Shown here in pieces: positions 32,412-41,648 of a DNA stretch of 64,000 nucleotides; the first letter of the stretch is position 1; each line of letters opens with the position of its first letter. Origin of the DNA: Halanaerobium sp051746665 (lineage in GTDB: Bacteria > Bacillota > Halanaerobiia > Halanaerobiales > Halanaerobiaceae); assembly GCA_051746665.1 (NCBI GenBank), contig JBNJFG010000001.1, positions 14,685 through 78,684 on the forward strand. The letters are read 5' to 3'. Made by a program: the position numbers and the translations under genes. A model generated the notes under the pieces. It saw only the letters and a list, made by a program, of their open reading frames with translations, was not told the DNA's origin and ran no database searches.

Positions 32412-33371
32412 TTGATGAAAAAAATATTTGTTTTTTCAATACTTGTAACTCTAATTTTAATTAGTAGTTTTTCACTTAATGCTGCAGCTTTTTCTGCAGA
32501 ACATGCAAATTTTTCTATAGTTTATGATAATTTCAAGATTCCACTAAACACTTTCAGTATTTTTGTTATGCCGAGCGAGGAAATAGTAATTTCTATAGCA
32601 GAAGAAAATAGAGGTAAAAAATATGTGATAGAGTTAAATGGTAAAAAATTTGAAAATGAAAAATCTTTCAAATGGCAGGCCCCAGCAAAAAGTGGTCATT
32701 ATCCGGTTAAAATAAAAGAAAAAAACAGTGCTGGACCCGGTTCAGAAATAAATTTAAATGTTTTTGTGCTTCATCCAGCTCATAAAATGAATGGTCAGTA
32801 TTTAGATGGTTTTAAAATTGGATCTTATCCTGAAATTCCAGCCAATAAAAAATCATATTATTCAAAGCCAACTGGATTTTTAAAAATTGAAGAATCACTT
32901 TTGGATCTTAATTTAACTCCTCATTTCAAAATGGATCAATTTATTACAAAACAGTGTACTGAACTGCCGCAATATATAGTGCTTAAAGAATCTTTGCTTT
33001 TGAAACTTGAATATTTTTTAGAAGAAGTTAATAAAGCTGGTTATAAGGCAGACACATTTGGCATTGTCAGTGTTTATCGCAGCCCTTATTTTAATAAAAA
33101 ATTAGGTAATAATACTGATTTAAGTCGTCACTTATTTGGGGATGCAGCTGATATTTATATTGATAACAGTGGTAATGAATGGATGGATGATTTAAATGGA
33201 GATGGAAAATCAAATATTTATGACTCAAATATACTTTTTGATTTGGCAGTTAAATTTGATCAAAAAGAAGAATTTTCTCAGCTGCAGGGAGGCTTAAGCA
33301 GTTATAAAGGAAATGGTGTTCGAGGGCCTTTTTTACATATTGACAGCAGAGGTTTTCATGTTAGTTGGTAA
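32412..33371 (+). CDS. Exported M15-like (D,D-carboxypeptidase/YcbK-type) peptidase
   Basis: This is a secreted protein whose C-terminal domain resembles Zn-dependent M15 peptidases that trim peptidoglycan stem peptides. Residues 1-27 are a signal peptide. A beta-rich, Ig-like domain (about 30-125) precedes the M15 domain with GIVSVYRSPYFNKKLG, the metal motif SRHLFGDAADIYI and GPFLHIDSRG. An insertion with DLNGDGKSNIYD looks like an EF-hand/dockerin-type calcium loop. The start is TTG 32412 or ATG 32415; the ribosome site AAGGAG is 11-14 bases away. Lying 49 bases after the L,D-transpeptidase gene, it probably works on the same substrate. Confidence 0.8.
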   Translation: MMKKIFVFSILVTLILISSFSLNAAAFSAEHANFSIVYDNFKIPLNTFSIFVMPSEEIVISIAEENRGKKYVIELNGKKFENEKSFKWQAPAKSGHYPVKIKEKNSAGPGSEINLNVFVLHPAHKMNGQYLDGFKIGSYPEIPANKKSYYSKPTGFLKIEESLLDLNLTPHFKMDQFITKQCTELPQYIVLKESLLLKLEYFLEEVNKAGYKADTFGIVSVYRSPYFNKKLGNNTDLSRHLFGDAADIYIDNSGNEWMDDLNGDGKSNIYDSNILFDLAVKFDQKEEFSQLQGGLSSYKGNGVRGPFLHIDSRGFHVSW

Positions 33372-33437
33372 TTGAATTTAAATAAAATATAAATCAATTC
33401 AATAAAGAAGGATTACAAATAATAGGAGGGAATTTAA

Positions 33438-34937
33438 TTGTTATTAGGAGATATAATATCGAAAACAGCAAATGAAAAAAAAGAAAAAACAGCAGCCGTA
33501 CTAAATGATAGAAAAATCACATTTAGTCAACTGGAAAAAGAAAGTAATCAACTTGCACATGGATTAATAGATTTAGGTATAAACCCATCAGATACGGTAA
33601 GTATTATGCTTTCAAATAGTATAGAATTTTTAATTTCTTATGTAGGTGTTATTAAATCTGGAGCTACGATGGTTCCATTAAATATAAGTTTTAAAGTTCC
33701 TGCTGTCGAATATATACTAAATAATTCAGAAGCTAAAATAATAATTACATCTAAAAAGTTTTTGCCTTTAATTCAAAAATGTGATCTGGATTATCTGGAG
33801 AATATAATCTTGGTAGATGGAGAAAAATCTGATGAGTATTTACTTTTATCAGAATTCAAATCTAAAAAAACAAATTTACCTAAACTAGAAAATATAGATC
33901 AGGAATTTACAGCTGCCTGTCTCTATACATCTGGCACTACAGGTCAGCCAAAAGGCGCAATGCTTACCCATCATAATTTGATTTTTGATACTCAAAAATC
34001 AATTGAACATCTAAAAGTAGATGACAGTGATCGTTATATCTGTGTACTGCCAATGTTCCATGCTTTTGCAGAGACTGTCTGTATGTTGATGCCTTTATTT
34101 TTGGGAGCAGAAATTATTATTATAGATAAATTTTTACCAGAGACAGTATTAAAAACTATTCAGGAAAAAAATGTTACATTTTTCGCTGGTGTTCCAACAA
34201 TGTATTCTGCTTTATTAAATGTTAAAAATAAAGATGAATATGACCTATCACATTTAAATTTATGTATATCTGGGGGAGCAGCTATGCCTCAGCAGACTAT
34301 GGAAGATTTTGAAAAAACATTTAATGTTAAAATATTAGAAGGGAATGGTCCGACAGAAACTTCACCTGTGGCTTATGTAAACCCTGTTGATGGTGAAAGA
34401 AAAAGTGGCTCAGTTGGGCTTCCAATTCCAGAAACTGAAGTCAAAATTGTAGATGAAGATGATAATGAGCTGCCGGTTGGAGAAATTGGTGAGATTACAG
34501 TTAAGGGAGACCATGTAATGAAAGGTTACTATAAAATGCCAGATGCGACTGAAAAAGCATTAAGAGGTGGTTGGCTGCATACCGGCGATTTAGGTAAAAT
34601 GGATGAAGATGGTTATGTATATATAGTTGATCGCAAAAAAGATATGATAAATGTTGGAGGTATGAATGTCTATCCCCGAGAAATCGAAGAACAATTATAT
34701 AAGCATCCAAAAATTAGAGAAGCAGCAGTTGTTGCAACTAAAGATGAACTGCGTGGTGAAATACCAAAGGCAATAATTGTTTTAAGAGATGGAGAAAGTG
34801 CTACTGAAAGAGAAATCCAAAAATACTGTATGCAGTATTTTGCTAATTATAAAGTACCAAAACTGGTAGATTTTTTAGATGAATTACCTAAAAATGCTAC
34901 AGGTAAAATAGATAAAAAATCATTAAGTGATGTATAA
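33438..34937 (+). CDS. Long-chain acyl-CoA synthetase (AMP-binding family)
   Basis: This enzyme activates a fatty or other carboxylic acid to its acyl-CoA with ATP. The 499 residues hold the AMP-binding signature LYTSGTTGQPKGAML, the GNGPTETSPVAY adenine motif, YIVDRKKDMINVGGMNVYP at the hinge and the C-terminal Lys motif PKNATGKIDKKSL. The TTG start has AGGAGGG 8 bases upstream. It resembles FadD/LcfA-type ligases of Firmicutes, but chain-length preference cannot be read. No other beta-oxidation genes are near, so incorporation of exogenous fatty acids is as likely as degradation. Confidence 0.9.
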   Translation: MLLGDIISKTANEKKEKTAAVLNDRKITFSQLEKESNQLAHGLIDLGINPSDTVSIMLSNSIEFLISYVGVIKSGATMVPLNISFKVPAVEYILNNSEAKIIITSKKFLPLIQKCDLDYLENIILVDGEKSDEYLLLSEFKSKKTNLPKLENIDQEFTAACLYTSGTTGQPKGAMLTHHNLIFDTQKSIEHLKVDDSDRYICVLPMFHAFAETVCMLMPLFLGAEIIIIDKFLPETVLKTIQEKNVTFFAGVPTMYSALLNVKNKDEYDLSHLNLCISGGAAMPQQTMEDFEKTFNVKILEGNGPTETSPVAYVNPVDGERKSGSVGLPIPETEVKIVDEDDNELPVGEIGEITVKGDHVMKGYYKMPDATEKALRGGWLHTGDLGKMDEDGYVYIVDRKKDMINVGGMNVYPREIEEQLYKHPKIREAAVVATKDELRGEIPKAIIVLRDGESATEREIQKYCMQYFANYKVPKLVDFLDELPKNATGKIDKKSLSDV

Positions 34938-34983
34938 ACTAATATTTTGTTTTGAAAGAGTTTAAAAAGCGGAGGCGAGAATT

Positions 34984-35634
34984 ATGGAAATGAATTTTGA
35001 AAAACTTCGCAATAAAATGGTTGAAGAGCAGTTAATTAAAAGAGGTATTGAAGATGAATTGGTTTTAAAAGCTTTTAGAAAAGTAGAAAGAGAAAAATTT
35101 TTACCAGATAAAAATAAAAAATATGCCTATGAAGATGGTGCACAGCTAATTGCAGCTGGACAGACAATTAGTCAGCCTTATATTGTGGCAGTAATGCTTG
35201 AAGCTTTAGAAATTAAAGAATCTGATAAAGTTTTAGAGATTGGTACTGGTTCAGGTTATGCTGCAGCTTTACTTGCAGAAATAGCAGCTGAAGTCTATAC
35301 TATTGAACGTATTGAAGAATTAGCTCTTACAGCCAGAAAAGTGTTAAGTAATTTAGATTATCAAAATGTTAAAGTTAAATTGGGAGACGGTAGTTTAGGC
35401 TGGGAAGAAAATGCTCCTTATGATTCAATTTTAGTTTCAGCTGCAGCACCCTATGTTCCAGAGAAGTTAGTCAAACAGCTTGCTACAGGTGGTAAGATTG
35501 TACTTCCTGTTGGTAAACGTAATAAAGTTCAGCAGTTAAAGCAGTTAACTAAAAAGTTTAATGGTAAAATCAAAGAAAAAGAGCTTGAGTATGTTAGATT
35601 TGTTCCTCTGATAGGTGAAGACAGCTGGGGATAA
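34984..35634 (+). CDS. pcm: Protein-L-isoaspartate O-methyltransferase
   Basis: Pcm uses S-adenosylmethionine to methylate isoaspartyl residues in aged proteins and so starts their repair. The 216-residue sequence has AAGQTISQPYIVAVMLEAL, the SAM motif VLEIGTGSGYAAALLAEI, VYTIERIEEL and the late motif DSILVSAAAPYVPEKLV. It begins after a GGAGG ribosome site 46 bases downstream of the acyl-CoA synthetase gene. A compact GC-rich terminator follows. Confidence 0.93.
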   Translation: MEMNFEKLRNKMVEEQLIKRGIEDELVLKAFRKVEREKFLPDKNKKYAYEDGAQLIAAGQTISQPYIVAVMLEALEIKESDKVLEIGTGSGYAAALLAEIAAEVYTIERIEELALTARKVLSNLDYQNVKVKLGDGSLGWEENAPYDSILVSAAAPYVPEKLVKQLATGGKIVLPVGKRNKVQQLKQLTKKFNGKIKEKELEYVRFVPLIGEDSWG

Positions 35635-35647
35635 AAGTTTATTTATT

Positions 35648-35674
35648 CAGCCGCCATAGCGGCTGATTTTTTTT
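35648..35674 (+). terminator. Intrinsic terminator after pcm
   Basis: CAGCCGC and GCGGCTG form a perfect 7-bp stem with a 4-base loop, followed by ATTTTTTTT. Confidence 0.9.
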
Positions 35675-35700
35675 AAAAAGCAGATAGGAGTGAAGTATTA

Positions 35701-37155
35701 ATGACAGCAACGATAACATCTTTTTCAATTTATTTAGTTTTTTTGATGGGAATAGGAGTTTATTTTTATAAAAAAACCGCCAGTTTGGAAGACTATTTAA
35801 TTGGTGGTAGAGCAATGGGAAGTTGGGTTACAGCACTTTCAGCTCAGGCGAGTGATATGAGTGGATGGCTTTTAATGGGGCTTCCTGGTGCGGTCTACCT
35901 TGGGGGATTAAGCCAGGCTTGGATTGCTGTAGGTTTATTTATTGGTACAGTTTTGAACTGGAAATATGTAGCAGCTCGTTTACGGGTGTATACAGAAAAA
36001 ACTGATTCAATGACTTTACCCTCATTTTTTGAAAAGCGTTTTGGAGATCCAACTGGTTTACTGAGAATTATTTCTGCAGCAATAATTTTAATGTTTTTTA
36101 CTATTTATTCAGCATCAGGGCTAGTTGCTTCAGGAAAATTATTTGAATCATTATTTAATATTGATTATAAATTGGCAGTTATTTTTGGTGGTTTAGCTAT
36201 TGTTTCATATACATTTTTAGGTGGATTTATGGCTGTATCCTGGACTGATTTTTTTCAGGGGATATTAATGTTTTTTGCAATAACTATAGTTCCTATAATA
36301 GCTTATGGGGAAATTGGAGGCATGAGCTCTATAATTGAAATGACAGCCCAGAATGGAGTCTCACTATCTCTTATGCCAGAAGGATTTACTTTTGCAGCTG
36401 TTATTTCAGCTATGGCCTGGGGACTTGGCTATTTTGGTCAACCTCATATTTTAGCTCGTTTTATGGGGATTGATACAATTAAAAAAGTTGCACCAGCTCG
36501 TAAAATTGCAGTTATCTGGGTAGCAATTTCTTTAACTGCTGCAGTTTTTGTGGGGATTATAGCAATACCTATGTTTCCTAATATAGCAGACAGTGAAAAA
36601 GTTTTCATTGAAATGATAGCGAAAATTTTTAATCCCTGGATAGGAGGTATTTTACTAGCTGCGATTTTATCTGCAATTATGTCTACCATTGATTCACAAC
36701 TTTTAGTATCTTCTTCAACTTTAACTGAAGATTTTTATAATAAAATTGTGGATAGAGAAGCAAGCGAATCCGAAAAGATGTGGGCAGGGAGAGTCTTTGT
36801 TATTTTAATTGCAGTTATCGCCTTTATACTTGCTTTAAATCCTAATAATACTGTATTAGATCTTGTCGCTTATGCTTGGGCCGGATTAGGAGCAGCTTTT
36901 GGTCCGGTAGTTTTATTTGCTCTTTTTTCTAAAAAGACATCCTGGCGTTCTGTTTTAACAGGAATGCTTTTAGGAACTATTACTCTTGTTTTTTGGAAAG
37001 AAAGTGGTCTGGGAAATATTTTATATGAAATAGTACCAGGATTTTTAGTTAATGTAATTGTGATTATGATAGTTAATAAAATATACAGCCAAAAAAATAA
37101 AGAGGTACTGGCTGAATTTGATGAAGTTCAAAAAATTTATAAAAGAGATATTTAA
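35701..37155 (+). CDS. putP: Sodium/proline symporter, SSS family (PutP type)
   Basis: This carrier imports a compatible solute or nutrient, most likely proline, with Na+. The 484 residues include the SSS hallmarks YLIGGRAMGSWVTALSAQAS and SDMSGWLLMGLPGAVYLGG near the N-terminus, a central YTFLGGFMAVSWTDFFQG, and ILSAIMSTIDSQLLVSSS. These closely follow PutP, including the Na+ site serines and threonine. In a halophile such carriers serve osmoprotection as well as nutrition. It has its own GGAGTG ribosome site and is bounded upstream by the pcm terminator. Confidence 0.92.
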   Translation: MTATITSFSIYLVFLMGIGVYFYKKTASLEDYLIGGRAMGSWVTALSAQASDMSGWLLMGLPGAVYLGGLSQAWIAVGLFIGTVLNWKYVAARLRVYTEKTDSMTLPSFFEKRFGDPTGLLRIISAAIILMFFTIYSASGLVASGKLFESLFNIDYKLAVIFGGLAIVSYTFLGGFMAVSWTDFFQGILMFFAITIVPIIAYGEIGGMSSIIEMTAQNGVSLSLMPEGFTFAAVISAMAWGLGYFGQPHILARFMGIDTIKKVAPARKIAVIWVAISLTAAVFVGIIAIPMFPNIADSEKVFIEMIAKIFNPWIGGILLAAILSAIMSTIDSQLLVSSSTLTEDFYNKIVDREASESEKMWAGRVFVILIAVIAFILALNPNNTVLDLVAYAWAGLGAAFGPVVLFALFSKKTSWRSVLTGMLLGTITLVFWKESGLGNILYEIVPGFLVNVIVIMIVNKIYSQKNKEVLAEFDEVQKIYKRDI

Positions 37156-37259
37156 TTAATCTATTGATATTATTTTAATCTAAAATTAAAATTTTAAAAA
37201 CATTATTTTAAAAATAAAATAAAATAATAATTAAAGAATAAGAGAAAGGTTGGATATTG

Positions 37260-38024
37260 ATGAGGATTTATTCATGGAATGTTAATGGAATTAGAGCTGT
37301 AAAAAGAAAAGGTTTTTTAGATTGGATTGATCAAGAGCAGCCTGATGTACTGGGGCTGCAGGAAATTAGAATACAGGACCATCAATTAAAAGATAAGTTA
37401 CGTAATATTAATGGTTATCATTCTTACTTTACTTTTGGAGAAAAGAAAGGTTACAGTGGAGTCGCCTTATATACTAAAAAAGAGCCAATTGATGTCTGGC
37501 ATGGTTTAGGTATAAAGAGATTTGATCGCGAAGGTAGAGTTATAGCAGCAGAATTTGAAAATTTTTATTTGCTAAATATATATTTTCCTAATGGTAAAAG
37601 CAGCAAAGAAAGATTAAATTATAAATTAGACTTTTATGATGCCACTTTAGAGTATATTGAAGATTTAAGGCAGAATGGAAAAGAAGTAGTAGTCTGTGGA
37701 GATTATAATACTGCACATCATGCTATTGATCTTCATGATCCTGACTCCAATAAAAACACTTCTGGTTTCCTTCCAATTGAAAGGGAATGGCTTGATAAGC
37801 TGGAAGAGCATGGTTATATTGATACTTATCGCTACTTCTATCCTGAAAAAGAATGTTATTCCTGGTGGAGTTATAGAACCAGAGCTCGCGATAGAAATGC
37901 AGGCTGGAGGATTGACTATCATTTTATTTCCAAGGGTCTTGAAGCTAAACTTCAGAATGCAGATATCTTAACTGATGTAATGGGTTCTGATCACTGTCCA
38001 GTCACTATTACCCTAGACATTTGA
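37260..38024 (+). CDS. exoA: Exodeoxyribonuclease III (AP endonuclease)
   Basis: This DNA repair enzyme cleaves at abasic sites and has 3'-5' exonuclease activity. All catalytic blocks are visible: WNVNGIRAVKRKG (Asn), LQEIRIQDHQL (Glu), the YSGVALYTK segment, VVCGDYNTAH (Asp and Asn), GWRIDYHFIS (Asp) and GSDHCPV (Asp-His). At 254 residues it is a typical XthA/ExoA. The ATG at 37260 is preferred to an immediately preceding TTG. A terminator follows the stop. Confidence 0.94.
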   Translation: MRIYSWNVNGIRAVKRKGFLDWIDQEQPDVLGLQEIRIQDHQLKDKLRNINGYHSYFTFGEKKGYSGVALYTKKEPIDVWHGLGIKRFDREGRVIAAEFENFYLLNIYFPNGKSSKERLNYKLDFYDATLEYIEDLRQNGKEVVVCGDYNTAHHAIDLHDPDSNKNTSGFLPIEREWLDKLEEHGYIDTYRYFYPEKECYSWWSYRTRARDRNAGWRIDYHFISKGLEAKLQNADILTDVMGSDHCPVTITLDI

Positions 38025-38070
38025 TTTATTTAAAAAATATCAAAAAATAATAGGTTATGAATGAATAAAG

Positions 38071-38102
38071 AAGGCAGCCTTAAGACTAGGGCTGCCTTTA
38101 TT
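38071..38102. terminator. Intrinsic terminator after exoA
   Basis: AAGGCAGCC and GGCTGCCTT form a perfect 9-bp stem, followed by TATTAAG on the plus strand and preceded by an A-rich stretch that supports use from the opposite side. Confidence 0.8.
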
Positions 38103-38168
38103 AAGTTATTAAATTATTAAGTTTTATTTCAACTATTTGTTTGATCCTGTTTTTTCTAATTCTTAGTT

Positions 38169-39419
38169 TTAAATTTTTTCATAATTTTGTGATTGATCAC
38201 TAATCTGATCTTTTTTTAAAAATAAAAGAGCAATAACTATTCCTAATGCAGCAAGAATAATGGTTGGATAAAAAACAAAATAATAACTCCCCATGATATC
38301 TCTAATACTGCCGGACAATAAATTACCGATCACAGCACCGACACCATAAGCTGTGAATAAATAACCATAGTTTTTAATATAATTTTTCTTGCCAAAAAAG
38401 TAAGAAGTTGCTGCAGGTGCTATAGCAAGCCAACCACCAAGGTTGAGCCAAAAAATAGAAAAAGCTATAAAATATAATACTGGATTGGCAGAATTATTGA
38501 TTATCATTAGGGTTGAAGCCAATATAATTAGTGAAAAAGAAATTATAGCTGTTTTTTTTGCTTTTAATTTATCAGTTAGTGCACCAAAAATTGGTCGGCC
38601 AATACCATTAAAAATTGCAAAAAATGAAACATAAATTGAAGCTGTAGCGGAGTCTAGATTAATTAATTCTTCTGCGACAGGTCCAGAAATTGCTATAGCC
38701 ATCAACCCAATAATAGTTCCAATTACAAAAGTAGTCCATAGAGCATAGAAACTTTTACTTTTAAGCATGTTTTTTGGATCAATTTCTAAACTCTTTTTGA
38801 TATTATCCATATTTTTAGAAATTTGTTTATTTTCTTCTGGAAATTTAAGCGGTAAGGCTAATAATGTAATAATTATTGCAAACAATACTCCTAAAATTTT
38901 AAATGTTGTAAAAGCACCAAAATTTCTAATTAACCAGCTTGCTGCCGGGGCTGTAATGAATGGAGATAAACCAAATCCACCTAGTGTCAAACCAACAGCT
39001 AGCCCCTCTTTGTCTGGAAACCATTTTGCTGCAACTGCCATTGGAGCTCCATATGCTATTCCAACTCCGGTTCCTCCAATAACTCCATAGCTTATGGTAA
39101 GCATAGTAATTGAGGATGTAAAACCAGATAAAAACCAGCCGATAGCAATTAAAAGGCCACCTGTTATTGTCATTATTCGTGGACCATATTTATCCATATA
39201 GCTGCCAGCAAATGGCATTGCAAGTGCATAAAAAACTAAAAAAAACATATAGGGTAAGCCACTTTCTGTAGCCCCTATATTAAAAGAAGTTTCAATAGGT
39301 GTCCGAAAAATACTCCAGGAGTAAATTGTCCCCATACACATAAATATTATTAATCCCAAAGGAATATAAAGCCATCTTTTATTATTTTCAATTATTGAAA
39401 CAGACTTTTCTTTTTTCAT
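38169..39419 (-). CDS. MFS transporter of the oxalate/formate antiporter (OFA) family
   Basis: This is a 12-segment major facilitator carrier. The OFA signature is visible at the N-terminus (GTIYSWSIFRTPIETSF), then YMDKYGPRIMTITGG (the MFS loop 2-3 motif), GTGVGIAYGAPMAVAAKWFP and GFGLSPFITAP. Characterised members exchange oxalate and formate or move other monocarboxylates such as pyruvate or lactate, which would suit a fermenter. The critical Arg/Lys residues of OxlT were not checked, so the substrate is open. It is transcribed opposite to exoA and the lipid kinase gene. Confidence 0.88.
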   Translation of the reverse strand: MKKEKSVSIIENNKRWLYIPLGLIIFMCMGTIYSWSIFRTPIETSFNIGATESGLPYMFFLVFYALAMPFAGSYMDKYGPRIMTITGGLLIAIGWFLSGFTSSITMLTISYGVIGGTGVGIAYGAPMAVAAKWFPDKEGLAVGLTLGGFGLSPFITAPAASWLIRNFGAFTTFKILGVLFAIIITLLALPLKFPEENKQISKNMDNIKKSLEIDPKNMLKSKSFYALWTTFVIGTIIGLMAIAISGPVAEELINLDSATASIYVSFFAIFNGIGRPIFGALTDKLKAKKTAIISFSLIILASTLMIINNSANPVLYFIAFSIFWLNLGGWLAIAPAATSYFFGKKNYIKNYGYLFTAYGVGAVIGNLLSGSIRDIMGSYYFVFYPTIILAALGIVIALLFLKKDQISDQSQNYEKI

Positions 39420-39554
39420 TTTGCCTCCTTTTTTAGCTAATACTTGAATTCTTTAATAATAACTATTATAATTAAAATAATCATAACAAAAATACTTAAC
39501 TTTATCAAGATAAATTAATAAAATTTAAATATTAAAGTATTTAAGGAGCAAATT

Positions 39555-40475
39555 ATGAATAAAAAAATAATGGCTGTTATTAATCCCGTTTCAGCTGGTG
39601 GAAAAACTGCTGCAGTCTGGCCTAATATGAGTAAGCATTTCAAAAAAGAAATTAATAATTTAACTGAAAAATATACTAAAGAACCTGGTGATGCTGTTAG
39701 AATTGCCAGAGAAGCTGTAGAATTAAATTATGATTATTTACTTGCTGTTGGTGGGGATGGCACAGTGAATGAGATTATAAATGGAATGCTTATGGTAAAA
39801 GCTCAGAATATAAACACAAAATTGATCATTTATGCCCAAGGAACTGGTTCTGATTTAAACAGAAGCTTAAAACTTCCAAAAAAAATAGATAAATTTATAA
39901 GTTTGATCAAAAGAGAAAGAATTAAAAAAATAAAAGTAGTAGAAGCCCAATTTTTAAATTTAAAAAAACAAAAAGAAAAAAGATATTTTTTTAATGTTGC
40001 TGACTGTGGGATGGGAGCTGAAGTTGCAAAAAGATTAAATAAAAACAAAAAAATAACATCAGGAAGCTTGAATTATATTTTGAGAATCTTTCAGGTTTTA
40101 TTTAATTATCAAAATAAAGAAGTAAAAATAGAGGCAGATAATAAATTGATTTATCAGGGTAAAATAAATACAGCTGTAATTGCTCATGGCAATTATTTTG
40201 GTGGAGGAATTAAAGTTGCTCCAGAAGCAGATTTATATAGTGATAAATTAAATTTAATTTTGCTAAAAAATTTTTCTAGACTAGGAATAGTATTAAACTT
40301 AATTAAGGGATACAAAGGAAAGCATCTTTCCCATCCATTAGTTGATTCATATCAGGCTAAAAAAATTACAATTATGACGAAAGAGTCAGTAGAATTAGAA
40401 TTAGATGGTGAATCAGTTGGAAGCTGTGGTGCTAGTTTTAAAATTTCAGATAGAGAAATTTCTGTTTTAGTTTAA
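39555..40475 (+). CDS. Diacylglycerol kinase-family lipid kinase (DgkB/YegS-like)
   Basis: This enzyme phosphorylates diacylglycerol or a related lipid for phospholipid recycling. The 306 residues show INPVSAGGKTAAVWP near the N-terminus, the nucleotide motif AVGGDGTVNEIINGML, YAQGTGSDLNRSLKLP, and a C-terminal domain with VIAHGNYFGGGIKVAPEADL. It is probably monocistronic and is preceded by AAGGAG. Members of this family also act on sphingosine-like or undecaprenol substrates, so the exact lipid is open. Confidence 0.9.
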   Translation: MNKKIMAVINPVSAGGKTAAVWPNMSKHFKKEINNLTEKYTKEPGDAVRIAREAVELNYDYLLAVGGDGTVNEIINGMLMVKAQNINTKLIIYAQGTGSDLNRSLKLPKKIDKFISLIKRERIKKIKVVEAQFLNLKKQKEKRYFFNVADCGMGAEVAKRLNKNKKITSGSLNYILRIFQVLFNYQNKEVKIEADNKLIYQGKINTAVIAHGNYFGGGIKVAPEADLYSDKLNLILLKNFSRLGIVLNLIKGYKGKHLSHPLVDSYQAKKITIMTKESVELELDGESVGSCGASFKISDREISVLV

Positions 40476-40507
40476 TGTTAATTTTATGTTAAAAATATTC
40501 AGATCTT

Positions 40508-40536
40508 TTGACTTGGGAGTATTAATATTATACGAT
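40508..40536 (+). promoter_or_regulatory. Possible promoter of the arsC-like gene
   Basis: TTGACT (40508-40513) and TACGAT (40531-40536) are separated by 17 bases. The -10 match is moderate. Confidence 0.45.
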
Positions 40537-40598
40537 TATTTAAAGTTTGAATTTTTTAATAAAAGAAAATAAAATTTTGTTAAAGGGAGAGATAGTTA

Positions 40599-41000
40599 AT
40601 GAAATATAAAGTGGCTTTTGTTTGTGTTGGTAATTCCTGCCGCAGTCAAATGGCAGAAGGTTTTGCAAGAGAATATGCTGGTGATATACTTGAGGTTTAC
40701 AGTGCTGGTACAGATCCTTCTCCAGAGGTAAAACCTAATGCTGTTAAGGCAATGGATGAAGTAGGAATTGATATTAGTGACCATTATCCAAAATTATTAG
40801 AAGAAATACCTTCTGAATTAGATGTTTTAATAACTATGGGTTGTGGAGTTGAATGTCCTTATATTCCTTGTGAATTTAGAGAAGATTGGGGATTAGATGA
40901 TCCAGCTGGACATCCGATGGATGTATTTAGAGAAACAAGAGAGATTATTGATGGAAAAGTAAAAGAATTAATTGAAAAAATTCGTAATGAAGAAATTTAA
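40599..41000 (+). CDS. arsC: Arsenate reductase, thioredoxin-coupled (LMW phosphatase-like ArsC)
   Basis: ArsC reduces arsenate to arsenite through a relay of three cysteines reset by thioredoxin. The phosphatase loop is CVGNSCR (nucleophile Cys9, with Cys14 and Arg15). The relay region ITMGCGVECPYIPC supplies Cys82 and Cys91, with an extra Cys86. At 133 residues it matches the Staphylococcus pI258 type. No arsR or arsenite efflux gene is adjacent, so it is not in a standard ars operon. A low-molecular-weight tyrosine phosphatase role is less likely because of the retained relay Cys pair. Confidence 0.9.
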   Translation: MKYKVAFVCVGNSCRSQMAEGFAREYAGDILEVYSAGTDPSPEVKPNAVKAMDEVGIDISDHYPKLLEEIPSELDVLITMGCGVECPYIPCEFREDWGLDDPAGHPMDVFRETREIIDGKVKELIEKIRNEEI

Positions 41001-41044
41001 TTTAACTAGATAGTGTTTTTAAAATCACATATCAAAGCAAAAAA

Positions 41045-41080
41045 AACCGGCTAGTAATTATACTAGCCGGTTAGTTTATA
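41045..41080. terminator. Bidirectional terminator after arsC
   Basis: AACCGGCTAGTA and TACTAGCCGGTT form a perfect 12-bp stem with the loop ATTA, flanked by an A-tract on the left and T-rich sequence on the right. Confidence 0.92.
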
Positions 41081-41086
41081 TATATA

Positions 41087-41584
41087 TTAAAAATTATTTA
41101 CTAAGTCACCAGTGATATTAGCGCCTTTTTCAATAGTAAATGTGCTTTTAGCTGCTTCATTTTCGAAGTAAACATTACCTTCTACAGTAAAGCCAGTTGT
41201 TAACTTAAAGTTTTCTGCTGCAACATAAACATCACCAGCAAAAATTCCTGCCTTAAATCTTGTGTTAGGACTCTGTACAGTAATACTTGGAGCTTCTAAT
41301 GTGTATCTATCAGTTACATTGTAATTAGAATCTTGATCATAAAGAGCTAATTTGCGGTCTAACTCTCCATCATTTTCAAACTCACCTTCTAAAACTATAT
41401 CTTCATCAACACTTAAATCCTGCTGAATAATTAAAATCCAGGAACCATCTTCTTGAGCTGCATTCATTAAACTATCCGCATCAACCACTCTAGATGGTGA
41501 AGACACAGTATCCTGTGCGCTTGCTAATGGTGCAAATAAGAGAGCTGAAACTGCAATCATTAATACAATTGTTTTGATTTTCAT
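41087..41584 (-). CDS. Exported beta-rich protein of unknown function
   Basis: I do not recognise this gene firmly. Residues 1-23 are a clear signal peptide (cleavage near ASA-QD), leaving a mature protein of about 142 residues. The mature part is acidic and shows short repeating beta-strand units with alternating hydrophobic residues (GIFAGDVYVAAENFKL, FTVEGNVYFENEAA, FTIEKGANITGDLVN). This pattern resembles a right-handed beta-helix of the bactofilin or polymer-forming kind. No catalytic motif or Cys is present. It has a GGAGGA ribosome site and stands alone. A structural or surface role is possible but unproven. Confidence 0.7.
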   Translation of the reverse strand: MKIKTIVLMIAVSALLFAPLASAQDTVSSPSRVVDADSLMNAAQEDGSWILIIQQDLSVDEDIVLEGEFENDGELDRKLALYDQDSNYNVTDRYTLEAPSITVQSPNTRFKAGIFAGDVYVAAENFKLTTGFTVEGNVYFENEAAKSTFTIEKGANITGDLVNNF

Positions 41585-41638
41585 AAATAAATCCTCCTTT
41601 GAATTATTATTGATTTACTCAACTTAATTATAGTTTAA

Positions 41639-41648
41639 CACATATGTG
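41639..41648. promoter_or_regulatory. CACATATGTG palindrome in the promoter region of the exported beta-rich protein
   Basis: The 10-bp perfect palindrome lies on the minus strand between TTGACA and TATAAT hexamers that are 23 bases apart. That spacing is too long for a simple promoter and hints at activator-dependent (MerR-like) control, or at another -10. Confidence 0.35.

Noticed and set aside
37696..37971. Overlapping 91-codon open frame inside exoA
   Set aside because: It is a shadow frame in a different phase of a well-conserved exonuclease III gene, with no ribosome site.
38071..38102. Small RNA gene downstream of exoA
   Set aside because: The short hairpin with flanking A and T tracts is fully explained as a terminator.
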